Source of the DNA: Amycolatopsis antarctica
GTDB taxonomy: Bacteria > Actinomycetota > Actinomycetes > Mycobacteriales > Pseudonocardiaceae
NCBI RefSeq assembly: GCF_002262875.1
Contig: NZ_NKYE01000002.1
Span: forward strand, 372,001 to 436,000
Direction: 5' to 3'
DNA: 64,000 nucleotides
Positions 7,786 through 14,911 of the stretch are shown one piece after another. The position numbers were made by a program, and so were the translations under genes. Below the pieces are notes generated by a model, which worked only from the letters and a program-made list of their open reading frames with translations, had not been told where the DNA came from and did not search any database. Each line of letters opens with the position of its first letter. Positions within the stretch are counted from its first letter, which is position 1.

Positions 7786-8552
7786 CGTCTCCGGACATGC
7801 ACACACTGGCCGGCGCGTACGCACTGGACGCGCTCAGCGAGCACGAACGTGCGCGCTTCCAGCGCCACCTCGACGAGTGTGCCGCGTGCACACAGGAGGT
7901 CCGCGAGATGCGGGCGACCGCGGCCCGGCTGGGCGCGGCCGTCGCGGCGGATCCGTCACCGGAGTTCAAGCAGCGCGTCCTCGCCCAGGTCCGGACCACC
8001 CGGCAGGACTCGCCGACCGCGTCGGTCGACTCCGTGGAACGGACCCGCCGCCGGACCGGTGCCCCGCGCTGGGCGGTCGGGCTCTCGGCCGCCGCGGCCG
8101 TGGTGGGACTGGCCGTCGCCGGTGTCTCCGCCGGACTGGCCTCGGACGCCAACGACGAGCTCACCGTCGCCCAGCAGCAGCTCGAACAGGCCAGGGCGCA
8201 GTACTCGCCCGCGGGCGACCTGCTCACCGCGTCGGACGTCCGGATCGCCTCGAACGACGCGCTCACCGGCGGCGGTGGCACGGTCGTGGCCTCGCAGAGC
8301 CAGAACCGGATGATGTTCCTCGGTTCGCAGCTTCCCGACCACGGCCCGGACCACGACTACCAGATCTGGCTGATGGATCCCGAAGGCATTCCGCGGTCCG
8401 CGGGCATCGTCGGCACCGAGACCGCGGGTGACGGTGTGCTGATGACCGACGGGATCCAGGGCATGGCGAAGGTCGCGATGACCGTGGAGCCCAAGGGCGG
8501 TTCCCCGGAACCGACGACGGCCCCGGTTCTCTGGGTCGACCTGCCCGCCTGA
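7782..8552 (+). CDS. rskA: Anti-sigma-K factor RskA
   Basis: 256-aa single-pass membrane anti-sigma factor. The cytoplasmic anti-sigma domain carries the zinc anti-sigma (ZAS) ligands H29, C33 and C36 in HLDECAAC. A membrane helix lies at WAVGLSAAAAVVGLAVAGVSAGLA (about 91-114), followed by an extracytoplasmic RskA C-terminal domain with NRMMFLGSQLPDHGPDHDYQIWLM and a WVDLPA end. The ATGA overlap with sigK couples translation of the pair. In M. tuberculosis RskA is cleaved by Rip1, releasing SigK in reducing conditions; the retained His-Cys-Cys motif agrees with a redox-responsive role here, but that is inference. Confidence 0.93.
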   Translation: MTSPDMHTLAGAYALDALSEHERARFQRHLDECAACTQEVREMRATAARLGAAVAADPSPEFKQRVLAQVRTTRQDSPTASVDSVERTRRRTGAPRWAVGLSAAAAVVGLAVAGVSAGLASDANDELTVAQQQLEQARAQYSPAGDLLTASDVRIASNDALTGGGGTVVASQSQNRMMFLGSQLPDHGPDHDYQIWLMDPEGIPRSAGIVGTETAGDGVLMTDGIQGMAKVAMTVEPKGGSPEPTTAPVLWVDLPA

Positions 8553-8576
8553 CACCGGCGCGCCACGAGCACGGCG

Positions 8577-8613
8577 GACCCGGGCGGGACCCCACGCGGG
8601 TCCCGCCCGGGTC
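8577..8613. terminator. 16-bp perfect hairpin ending the sigK-rskA operon
   Basis: GACCCGGGCGGGACCC (8577-8592) and its exact reverse complement (8598-8613) flank a 5-nt loop CACGC, 24 nt after the rskA stop. There is no strong U-tract, as is common for actinobacterial terminators. It separates the sigK operon from ftsZ. Confidence 0.8.
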
Positions 8614-8736
8614 TCGTTGGTGGCCGGTACGCCCGGGGGCCGGGAAGCTCTTGTGGTCAAACAGGTTCGCGACACACGGCGTGGCTGCTGGCATCCGGCC
8701 TGTGTGGTGCCTACCGTCCTGCAGAACAACCGGTGG

Positions 8737-8774
8737 TTGACATAACTCTCACTCTCTGGTTTAGGTCGAGGGTT
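8737..8774 (+). promoter_or_regulatory. Putative ftsZ promoter and leader element
   Basis: The 8614-8898 gap has no gene. It holds TTGACA at 8737-8742, a good -35, with TTTAGG (17-nt spacing, 8760-8765) or TAGGTC as a weak -10. The same stretch carries an imperfect inverted repeat, AACTCTC (8745-8751) and GAGGGTT (8768-8774). Similar sequences recur upstream of actinobacterial ftsZ from memory. The remaining ~125 nt to the ATG would be an untranslated leader ending in AGGAAGAGGG. The promoter matters because ftsZ is cut off from ftsQ here. Confidence 0.5.
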
Positions 8775-8898
8775 TCCGAGCAAGCTCCGCCGGTCCGGTC
8801 GCGGCGGCGGAGAGCAACGGCGCCACGGCTCGCACAGCAGCACACGGCAGACAGCACAGACACGCGGTACAGCACCACGATCAGGAAGAGGGATCCCG

Positions 8899-10239
8899 AT
8901 GACGCCCCCGCACAACTACCTCGCGGTGATCAAGGTCGTCGGTATCGGCGGCGGCGGCGTGAACGCCGTGAACCGGATGATCGAGGTCGGCCTGAAGGGC
9001 GTCGAGTTCATCGCGGTGAACACCGATGCCCAGGCACTGCTGATGTCCGACGCCGACGTCAAGCTCGACATCGGTCGCGAACTCACCCGTGGCCTCGGCG
9101 CCGGCGCGGCCCCCGACGTCGGCCAGAAGGCCGCCGAGGACCACCGCGAGGAGATCGAAGAGGTCATCAAGGGCGCTGACATGGTGTTCGTGACCGCGGG
9201 CGAGGGTGGTGGCACCGGCACCGGTGGTGCCCCGGTCGTCGCCCAGATCGCCCGCAAACTCGGCGCGCTCACCATCGGCGTGGTCACCCGGCCGTTCTCC
9301 TTCGAGGGCAAGCGGCGCGGCAAGCAGGCCGAGGACGGTATCCAGCAGCTGCGCAACGAGTGCGACACCCTGATCGTCATCCCCAACGACCGGCTGCTGC
9401 AGCTCGGCGACATCGGCGTCTCGCTGATGGACGCCTTCCGCTCCGCCGACGAGGTGCTGCTCTCCGGTGTTCAGGGCATCACCGACCTGATCACCACCCC
9501 CGGGCTGATCAACCTGGACTTCGCCGACGTCAAGAGCGTCATGTCCGGCGCGGGCAGCGCGCTGATGGGCATTGGTTCCGCCCGCGGCGAGGGAAGGGCC
9601 GTGCAGGCCGCCGAGAAGGCCATCAACTCGCCGCTGCTGGAAGCCTCCATGGACGGCGCCCACGGCGCGCTGCTGTCCATCGCGGGCGGCTCCGATCTCG
9701 GCCTCTTCGAGATCAACGAGGCGGCTTCACTGGTGCAGGAATCGGCGCACCCCGAGGCCAACATCATCTTCGGCACGATCATCGATGACTCGCTCGGCGA
9801 CGAGGTACGGGTGACCGTCATCGCGGCCGGGTTCGACGCCGGGGCTCCCACGCACAAGAAGCTGGAGCCCGGCACGCTCGGTTCGCGCTCGACGGCGTCC
9901 GCGGAGTCCGGTCAGGTCGGCGGGAACTCCTCGTCCCAGCAGGGCGGGCAGTCCTCCGGCCAGCGTCCCGCGTCCGCGCCGCAGGTCGACGGCGGCAACG
10001 GTCACGGCACCGGCCACGCCGTCCCGCACGGCGGCGGTCACCAGAGCGCGGCCCGCCCGCAGCAATCCGCGGGCAGTGGGGCCCCGCATGTGGGAGCCGC
10101 ACCGCAGGGCTCCACCGGACGCGGCTACCCCGCGCCGCGTCCGCCCCAGGCGGGCGGGGGACTGCCCAGCCGGGCGGTTCCGGTGACCGAGGACCCGAGC
10201 GACGACGAGGTCGACGTCCCGCCGTTCATGCGCCGCTGA
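8899..10239 (+). CDS. ftsZ: Cell division GTPase FtsZ
   Basis: 446-aa tubulin homologue forming the cytokinetic ring. Seen: nucleotide-binding [17 protein letters not shown], tubulin signature GGGTGTG (about 104-110), T7 loop region [20 protein letters not shown], then a ~110-residue Gly/Ser/Gln/His-rich spacer (about 325-435) and the C-terminal partner-binding peptide [12 protein letters not shown], which normally binds SepF and others. ATG 8899 has ribosome site AGGAAGAGGG about 7 nt upstream. The spacer is long and low in complexity, as in other Pseudonocardiaceae. It heads a run of division genes (pgeF, yggS, sepF, yggT, divIVA). Confidence 0.98.
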   Translation: MTPPHNYLAVIKVVGIGGGGVNAVNRMIEVGLKGVEFIAVNTDAQALLMSDADVKLDIGRELTRGLGAGAAPDVGQKAAEDHREEIEEVIKGADMVFVTAGEGGGTGTGGAPVVAQIARKLGALTIGVVTRPFSFEGKRRGKQAEDGIQQLRNECDTLIVIPNDRLLQLGDIGVSLMDAFRSADEVLLSGVQGITDLITTPGLINLDFADVKSVMSGAGSALMGIGSARGEGRAVQAAEKAINSPLLEASMDGAHGALLSIAGGSDLGLFEINEAASLVQESAHPEANIIFGTIIDDSLGDEVRVTVIAAGFDAGAPTHKKLEPGTLGSRSTASAESGQVGGNSSSQQGGQSSGQRPASAPQVDGGNGHGTGHAVPHGGGHQSAARPQQSAGSGAPHVGAAPQGSTGRGYPAPRPPQAGGGLPSRAVPVTEDPSDDEVDVPPFMRR

Positions 10240-10397
10240 CCGGTACCGCGATGTGCCGGGCACACGAGTGCCGCGCCCAGGCGTCCTGACCCGCGCACGG
10301 GCGTGGAGCAACCCTCGATACGGTGGTCCGCACAACCGCCCGGCGCAGCCGCCTGACCGGTCGGCGTTCTCCACCGTTCGAGTCGAAGGGTTTCATC

Positions 10398-11105
10398 GTG
10401 CGCATCCGCCGTGTGTTCACGACCAGGGCGGGCGGCCGGTCCCGGCCGCCGTACGACTCGTTCAACCTCGGCGGCCGGGTGGGCGACGATCCGGCCGACG
10501 TGTCCGCGAACCAGGTCAGGCTGGCCGCCGAACTCGGTCTCGGTGAGCAGCGTCTTGCCTGGATGGAACAGGTACACGGGCGCACCGCCACGATCGTCGA
10601 CGGCACCGAGACCGCGGCGGCCGAGGCGACCGACGCGCTGGTCACCGCCGAACCCGGCCTCGCGCTGGTCGTGCTCGTCGCCGACTGTGTGCCCGTTCTG
10701 CTCGGCGACCCGGAGGCGGGTGTCGTCGCCGCCGTGCACGCGGGCCGGGTCGGCGCGCGCGTCGGCGTGCTCCCGGCGGCCCTCGACGCGATGCGCGCGG
10801 CCGGGGCGGAACTCGCCCGCGTCGAAGCCCTGCTCGGCCCGGCGATCTGCGGCGAGTGCTACGAGGTGCCCGCCGAGATGGCCGCCGACGTGGAGAAGCA
10901 CCTGCCTGGCAGTGCCTGCCGCAGCCGTGCCGGAACCCAGGCCCTGGATCTGCGAGCCGGGCTGTGGAAGCAGCTCGCCGAGGCGGGAGTGGGCCGGATC
11001 GGCGTCGACCCGCGTTGCACCGCCGAGGACCGGACGCTGTTCAGCCACCGCAGGCAGAACCCGACCGGCAGGCTGGCCGGGGTCGTCTGGGTCGACCCCG
11101 CGTGA
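10398..11105 (+). CDS. pgeF: Peptidoglycan editing factor PgeF (YfiH, polyphenol oxidase family)
   Basis: 235-aa DUF152/YfiH protein. Metal ligand and core motifs are visible: TTRAGG, MEQVHGRTATIVD, TDALVTAEPGLALVVLVADCVPVLL, and AAVHAGRVGARVGVL with the conserved His, then GPAICGECYEVP. E. coli YfiH removes mis-incorporated L-Ser from UDP-MurNAc precursors, and related human LACC1 is a purine nucleoside enzyme; the dcw location favours the cell wall role. GTG 10398 is selected because AAGGG lies 7 nt upstream and the domain begins directly (MRIRRVFTTRAGG). Its stop overlaps yggS (GTGA). Confidence 0.9.
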   Translation: MRIRRVFTTRAGGRSRPPYDSFNLGGRVGDDPADVSANQVRLAAELGLGEQRLAWMEQVHGRTATIVDGTETAAAEATDALVTAEPGLALVVLVADCVPVLLGDPEAGVVAAVHAGRVGARVGVLPAALDAMRAAGAELARVEALLGPAICGECYEVPAEMAADVEKHLPGSACRSRAGTQALDLRAGLWKQLAEAGVGRIGVDPRCTAEDRTLFSHRRQNPTGRLAGVVWVDPA

Positions 11106-11857
11106 ACGCCCGCGTGGACCCCGCCGCCCCTGATGCGCGCCGCGAGGACTTGCGGGCCGCGCTCAGTGACGTGCGCGGACGCCTCGAACGCGCCTGCGCC
11201 GCGGCCGGCCGAGCGGCCGGAGAGGTGGACCTGCTCGCGGTCACCAAGACCTTCCCCGCGCTCGACGCCGCACTGCTGGCCGATCTCGGGCTGACCGCGT
11301 TCGCCGAGAACCGCGACCAGGAGGCGTCCGCGAAGGTGCCCGAGGTCGGAGCGCTGCGACCGGACGCGGCGATCCGCTGGCACATGGTCGGCAGCGTGCA
11401 GCGCAACAAGGCCCGCTCGGTCGCCAGATGGGCGGACGAGGTGCAGTCGGTCGACTCCGTGCGACTGGCCACCGCACTGGCCGGCGCCTCCGGCCGCGCG
11501 CTCGCATCGGGCGAACGTGACGAACCACTCGCCGTGCTTCTCCAGGTCAGCCTCGACGGGGACACCGCGCGCGGTGGCTGCCCGATCGGGGAGCTTGCCC
11601 GACTCGCCGATACGGTCGCTGAATCGGGTGAACTATCTCTCCGTGGCCTGATGGCGGTCGCACCCCTCGGCGCGGAGCCGGGACCCGCCTTCGAACGCCT
11701 CGCCCTTGCGTCCGCCGAGCTACGCCGGAGCCATCCCGCTGCCACCGAGATCTCCGCCGGGATGAGTGGTGATCTCGAGGCCGCCGTGCTGCACGGTGCC
11801 ACCCGCGTGCGTGTCGGAACCGCCCTGCTGGGAGGTCGCGGTCTAGCCTCGCCCTAG
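11102..11857 (+). CDS. yggS: YggS family PLP-binding homeostasis protein
   Basis: 251-aa PLP-binding TIM-barrel protein of the YggS/PROSC (PLPBP) family, which buffers pyridoxal phosphate and affects amino acid pools. The PLP lysine is in LLAVTKTFPA (about residue 45); AENRDQEASAKV, WHMVGSVQRNKARSV, and the phosphate-binding GMSGDLEAAVLHGATRVRVGTALLG are present. The family normally has FGENRVQE; here the motif reads FAENRDQE. GTG 11102 overlaps the pgeF stop. The gene sits between pgeF and sepF, as in M. tuberculosis (Rv2148c). Confidence 0.92.
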   Translation: MNARVDPAAPDARREDLRAALSDVRGRLERACAAAGRAAGEVDLLAVTKTFPALDAALLADLGLTAFAENRDQEASAKVPEVGALRPDAAIRWHMVGSVQRNKARSVARWADEVQSVDSVRLATALAGASGRALASGERDEPLAVLLQVSLDGDTARGGCPIGELARLADTVAESGELSLRGLMAVAPLGAEPGPAFERLALASAELRRSHPAATEISAGMSGDLEAAVLHGATRVRVGTALLGGRGLASP

Positions 11858-12012
11858 GGAGTTGCCCCGGCTTTGTTTCACCCGATGCGGGGCTGGGTAG
11901 CAGAAAGTCGATCATGCCGGTAGCTGGGTGTAGTCCCTCGCTCCGGGGGATCGGGACAGGGCGGGCCAGGGCCGAGGTCCTGGGGCTGTAAGGCAATCGG
12001 AGAGGCAGAGGC

Positions 12013-12627
12013 ATGAGCACGCTACAGAAGCTGAAGGCCTACTTCGGGATGGTGCCGGCCGACGAGGACGGCTACGACCTCGACGACGACTACCGGCGTG
12101 GCTATCACGACGAGGACGACTTCGACGCGTACGACGGGCCACCGGCCAGATCCAGGGCGCGCGGGCGCTACCAGGACGACGAGTTCGAGGACTTCGAGCA
12201 CGCGGCACCGCGTGCCCGCGCACGCGGCCGGGCCCCGGTACCGGCGGATCCGCCGGTGCACGGCGCGCTGGCGATGGACCGCCAGCCGGAGCCGGTGGCG
12301 CGCCTGCGACCGGTCCCGGAACAGCCGCGCACGCAGGCCAGGGACACGCTGAGCCGGATCACGACGCTGCATCCGACCAGCTACGCCGAGGCCCGCGCCA
12401 TCGGCGAGCACTACCGGGACGGTGTCCCGGTGATCATGAACCTGACCGAGATGGAGAACGCCGACGCGAAGCGCCTGGTGGACTTCGCGGCCGGCCTGGC
12501 CTTCGCACTGCGCGGCTCGATGGACAAGGTCACCAACAAGGTGTTCTTGCTCTCACCCCCGGACGTCGACGTGACGGCCGAGGACCGCCGCCGCATTGCG
12601 GAGGGTGGGTTGTTCCTCCGGCACTGA
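12013..12627 (+). CDS. sepF: Cell division protein SepF
   Basis: 204-aa FtsZ-anchoring protein. N-terminal membrane-binding amphipathic helix [14 protein letters not shown], an acidic and Arg-rich linker (about 16-95), then the C-terminal SepF domain beginning [24 protein letters not shown] with [22 protein letters not shown] and [11 protein letters not shown]. It polymerises and ties FtsZ filaments to the membrane; in actinobacteria it substitutes for FtsA. The 155-nt gap before it has no gene. Confidence 0.95.
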   Translation: MSTLQKLKAYFGMVPADEDGYDLDDDYRRGYHDEDDFDAYDGPPARSRARGRYQDDEFEDFEHAAPRARARGRAPVPADPPVHGALAMDRQPEPVARLRPVPEQPRTQARDTLSRITTLHPTSYAEARAIGEHYRDGVPVIMNLTEMENADAKRLVDFAAGLAFALRGSMDKVTNKVFLLSPPDVDVTAEDRRRIAEGGLFLRH

Positions 12628-12646
12628 ACAGTGGCAGAGTGGTGAC

Positions 12647-12928
12647 GTGGATGTAGTCCGGCTTGTCCTTTATTACGTTCTTTTCGTCTTCTGGCTCCTG
12701 CTCACGGCGAGGGTCGTTGTGGAACTCGTACGTGCGTTCGCTCGGGAGTGGCGTCCGGCCGGCGGGGTTGCGGTAACGCTGGAGACCATCTACACAGTGA
12801 CCGACCCACCGGTCCGTTTGGTCCGTCGGATCATTCCGATGGTCCGGATCGGCGGCGTCGGACTGGACTTATCGATTATGGTGCTGTTGTTGGTTGTGTT
12901 CATCCTGATGCAACTGGCGCTTCCTTGA
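12647..12928 (+). CDS. yggT: YggT family membrane protein
   Basis: 93-aa membrane protein with two hydrophobic segments (LVLYYVLFVFWLLLTARVVVELV and a C-terminal LSIMVLLLVVFILMQLAL) around a conserved loop TVTDPPVRLVRRIIP, diagnostic of YggT/YlmG. The family is implicated in division site or membrane organisation and osmotic tolerance. GTG 12647 starts just before the first helix. Position between sepF and divIVA is conserved (Rv2146c). Confidence 0.9.
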   Translation: MDVVRLVLYYVLFVFWLLLTARVVVELVRAFAREWRPAGGVAVTLETIYTVTDPPVRLVRRIIPMVRIGGVGLDLSIMVLLLVVFILMQLALP

Positions 12929-12982
12929 TGACGGGGATCAGGGAACGTCCGGCAGTCCATGGAGTGCGTGAGGTGAGATCTG

Positions 12983-13870
12983 ATGTCGTTGACCCCTGCT
13001 GACGTGCATAATGTCGCGTTCAGCAAGCCTCCGATAGGCAAGCGGGGCTACAACGAGGACGAGGTGGATGCCTTCCTCGACCTGGTGGAGACCGAGCTTG
13101 CGCGACTGATCGAGGACAACAACGAGCTGCGCCAGCAGGTCGAGCAAATGGACTCCGAGCTGGAGTCGACCCGGGGAGAACTGGAGTCCGCCAAGGCGAA
13201 CGCCGGTCCCGCCCAGGTCGCGCCGCCCGCGCCACCGGTGCGTGAGGAGCCACGCCGACTCGCCCCCGTGCCTCCGCCGACCTCGTCGATGGAGCAGACG
13301 CAGACCCATGCCGCGATCGTGGGGGACAACGGCGAGCCGAACGTCCAGGCCGCGAAGGTGCTGGGGCTCGCGCAGGAGATGGCCGACCGGCTGACCGCCG
13401 AGGCGAAGACGGAGTCGGACGGGATGCTCGCCGAGGCGCGCACGAAGTCCGAGCAGTTGCTCTCCGATGCCAGGTCGAAGTCCGACTCGATGGTGAATGA
13501 GGCGCGCACCCGTGCCGAGACGATGCTCAACGACGCCCGTACCAGGGCGGAGACTCTGGAGCGTCAGGCGCGGGACAAGGCCACCACCATGGAGCGGGAG
13601 GCCCAGCGCAAGTACACCGAGACCATGAACAACATGAACACAGAGAAGGGTTCGCTGGGCAAGAAGATCGAGGAACTGCGCACCATAGAGCGTGAGTACC
13701 GCACGCGACTGCGTGGCTTCCTCGAGTCCCAGCTCCGCGAGCTCGACGACCGCGGTTCGGCCGCGCCGGCGTCCGCGTCGACCTCGGGCGCGAGTTCGAC
13801 CGGCGGCAGTGGCTCGTCCGGCGGCAGTGGCCAGGGTTACTCCTTCGGTCCCCGCGCCGAGGCGGGCTGA
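12983..13870 (+). CDS. divIVA: DivIVA/Wag31 polar growth scaffold
   Basis: 295-aa coiled-coil scaffold that marks cell poles and directs tip growth. The N-terminal DivIVA signature [20 protein letters not shown] followed by [14 protein letters not shown] is clear. Coiled coil spans about 30-70 and 115-245, including repeated 10-11-residue units ([46 protein letters not shown]), separated by a Pro/Ala-rich linker (about 71-110). The tail is Ser/Gly-rich. The T73 region phosphorylated in mycobacterial Wag31 falls in the linker and cannot be assigned. Confidence 0.96.
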   Translation: MSLTPADVHNVAFSKPPIGKRGYNEDEVDAFLDLVETELARLIEDNNELRQQVEQMDSELESTRGELESAKANAGPAQVAPPAPPVREEPRRLAPVPPPTSSMEQTQTHAAIVGDNGEPNVQAAKVLGLAQEMADRLTAEAKTESDGMLAEARTKSEQLLSDARSKSDSMVNEARTRAETMLNDARTRAETLERQARDKATTMEREAQRKYTETMNNMNTEKGSLGKKIEELRTIEREYRTRLRGFLESQLRELDDRGSAAPASASTSGASSTGGSGSSGGSGQGYSFGPRAEAG

Positions 13871-13897
13871 CCCACCGGCGTCCCGCACGCGACACCC

Positions 13898-13938
13898 GAC
13901 AGGGCCCGTTCCTCCGTTCCGGAGGGGCGGGCCCTGTC
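13898..13938. terminator. Hairpin terminator after divIVA
   Basis: GACAGGGCCCG (13898-13908) pairs with CGGGCCCTGTC (13928-13938), and the interior CCTCCG/CGGAGG extends the stem. Starting 27 nt after the divIVA stop, it closes the division gene run before the next small membrane gene. Confidence 0.78.
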
Positions 13939-13960
13939 GTCGTTCCGATACATGCTGTAA

Positions 13961-14614
13961 TTGCGTGTGCTCTACATCGCTCTTCTCCTGGTGTTGGCCG
14001 CCCTCGCGCTGCTGATCGTGGCGCTCGTGTCCGCGAACTCGGTGTGGGCCTGGGTCTCCGTCGGTCTGTCGGTCGTGGCCGGCATCGCCCTGCTGGTGGA
14101 CTTTCTGCGCCGCAGGCGCGCCGACCGGGCCTCGGACGCCGAACCGGACGCCGAACCGGATGCCGGACCCGCGGCCGACTCGGACACCGATTCCGGCGAT
14201 GCCGACTCGGACACCGGCACCGTCCCGGACGAGCAGGTCGCCGCCGGAAAGATGGAGCCGGACGAGCGGAAGGCGGGCGTCCCCGCGGACAAGCCCGCCG
14301 GCCGCACCTCCGACCAGACCGAGTTCATGCCGGCCGTGGCCGCCACGACCGTCACCGAACCCGACGGCGACCCGGCGGAGGAGCAGACCGATGCCGCCGA
14401 TCTGCTGATCGTCTCCGAGTTGCCGAACCCGGTGCTCGTCGTGGACGAGTACCCCCGGTATCACCTCGGCGGCTGTGACTGGCTCGGCCGTCGCGAGACG
14501 ATCCCGATCGCCGTGTCCGAGGCCCGAGAACTCGGCTTCACGCCCTGCGCCCGGTGCGGCCCTGACTCCGAACTGGCCATCCAGTACCGCGCGCGTAAGC
14601 GCACCCGGCGCTAG
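13961..14614 (+). CDS. Membrane protein with acidic linker and Cys-rich C-terminal motif
   Basis: About 217 aa from TTG 13961 (GTG 13967 is an alternative). Two adjacent membrane helices (about 4-45), a cluster RRRRAD, an acidic Asp/Pro/Glu linker (about 55-150), then a compact C-terminal module YHLGGCDWLGRRETIPIAVS..ELGFTPCARCGPD. The spacing H-x3-C ... C-x2-C resembles Ada-like/nuclease-associated zinc modules (consensus with a GxxPCxxC end), so metal binding is likely. It occupies the place of Rv2144c next to wag31 but is longer. Function unknown; a link to polar growth is suggested only by position. Confidence 0.75.
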   Translation: MRVLYIALLLVLAALALLIVALVSANSVWAWVSVGLSVVAGIALLVDFLRRRRADRASDAEPDAEPDAGPAADSDTDSGDADSDTGTVPDEQVAAGKMEPDERKAGVPADKPAGRTSDQTEFMPAVAATTVTEPDGDPAEEQTDAADLLIVSELPNPVLVVDEYPRYHLGGCDWLGRRETIPIAVSEARELGFTPCARCGPDSELAIQYRARKRTRR

Positions 14615-14674
14615 GCCGCGTATCGCGGCCGGGCGGGAACGCGTTTGCCCGGCCGGTTAACCTGATGTGACAAC

Positions 14675-14880
14675 GGCGTCGATCCGGCCATCACCGGGGA
14701 GCCTCCGGAAGAACGGGACCCAGGTCCCCAGTAGAACCGGACGGGTGCGGCCCGTACAGTCGCGGAACGAGTGGCCCGGCGAGAACATCGCCGGGCAAGC
14801 GGGGTGGTACCGCGGAACGACGCCGGACACGGCGCCGTCTCGTCCCCGTGTGGACCGCCGGTGGACGCCGGCGTCCGTAC
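14675..14880 (+). promoter_or_regulatory. T-box leader (tRNA-Ile sensing) of ileS
   Basis: The ~250-nt ileS leader has the T-box antiterminator-type bulge sequence AAGCGGGGTGGTACCGCGG at 14797-14815 and a specifier stem whose loop carries ATC (Ile) at 14690-14692 within GGCCATCACCGGGGAGCC. A short apical hairpin GCCCGGCGAGAACATCGCCGGGC precedes the T-box bulge region (quoted in parts: 14774-14796). No classical terminator follows; in actinobacterial ileS leaders the switch is translational, sequestering the ribosome site (GAGGAG at 14897-14903 here). TAACCT at 14658-14663 is a plausible -10. Confidence 0.9.
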
Positions 14881-14911
14881 GAGACGAGCACGAACCGCGA
14901 GGAGCGCCCCG

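Noticed and set aside
12938..14464. 508-codon minus-strand frame across divIVA and the following gene
   Set aside because: It spans two real genes and a terminator in antisense and has Gly/His/Arg-rich shadow composition.
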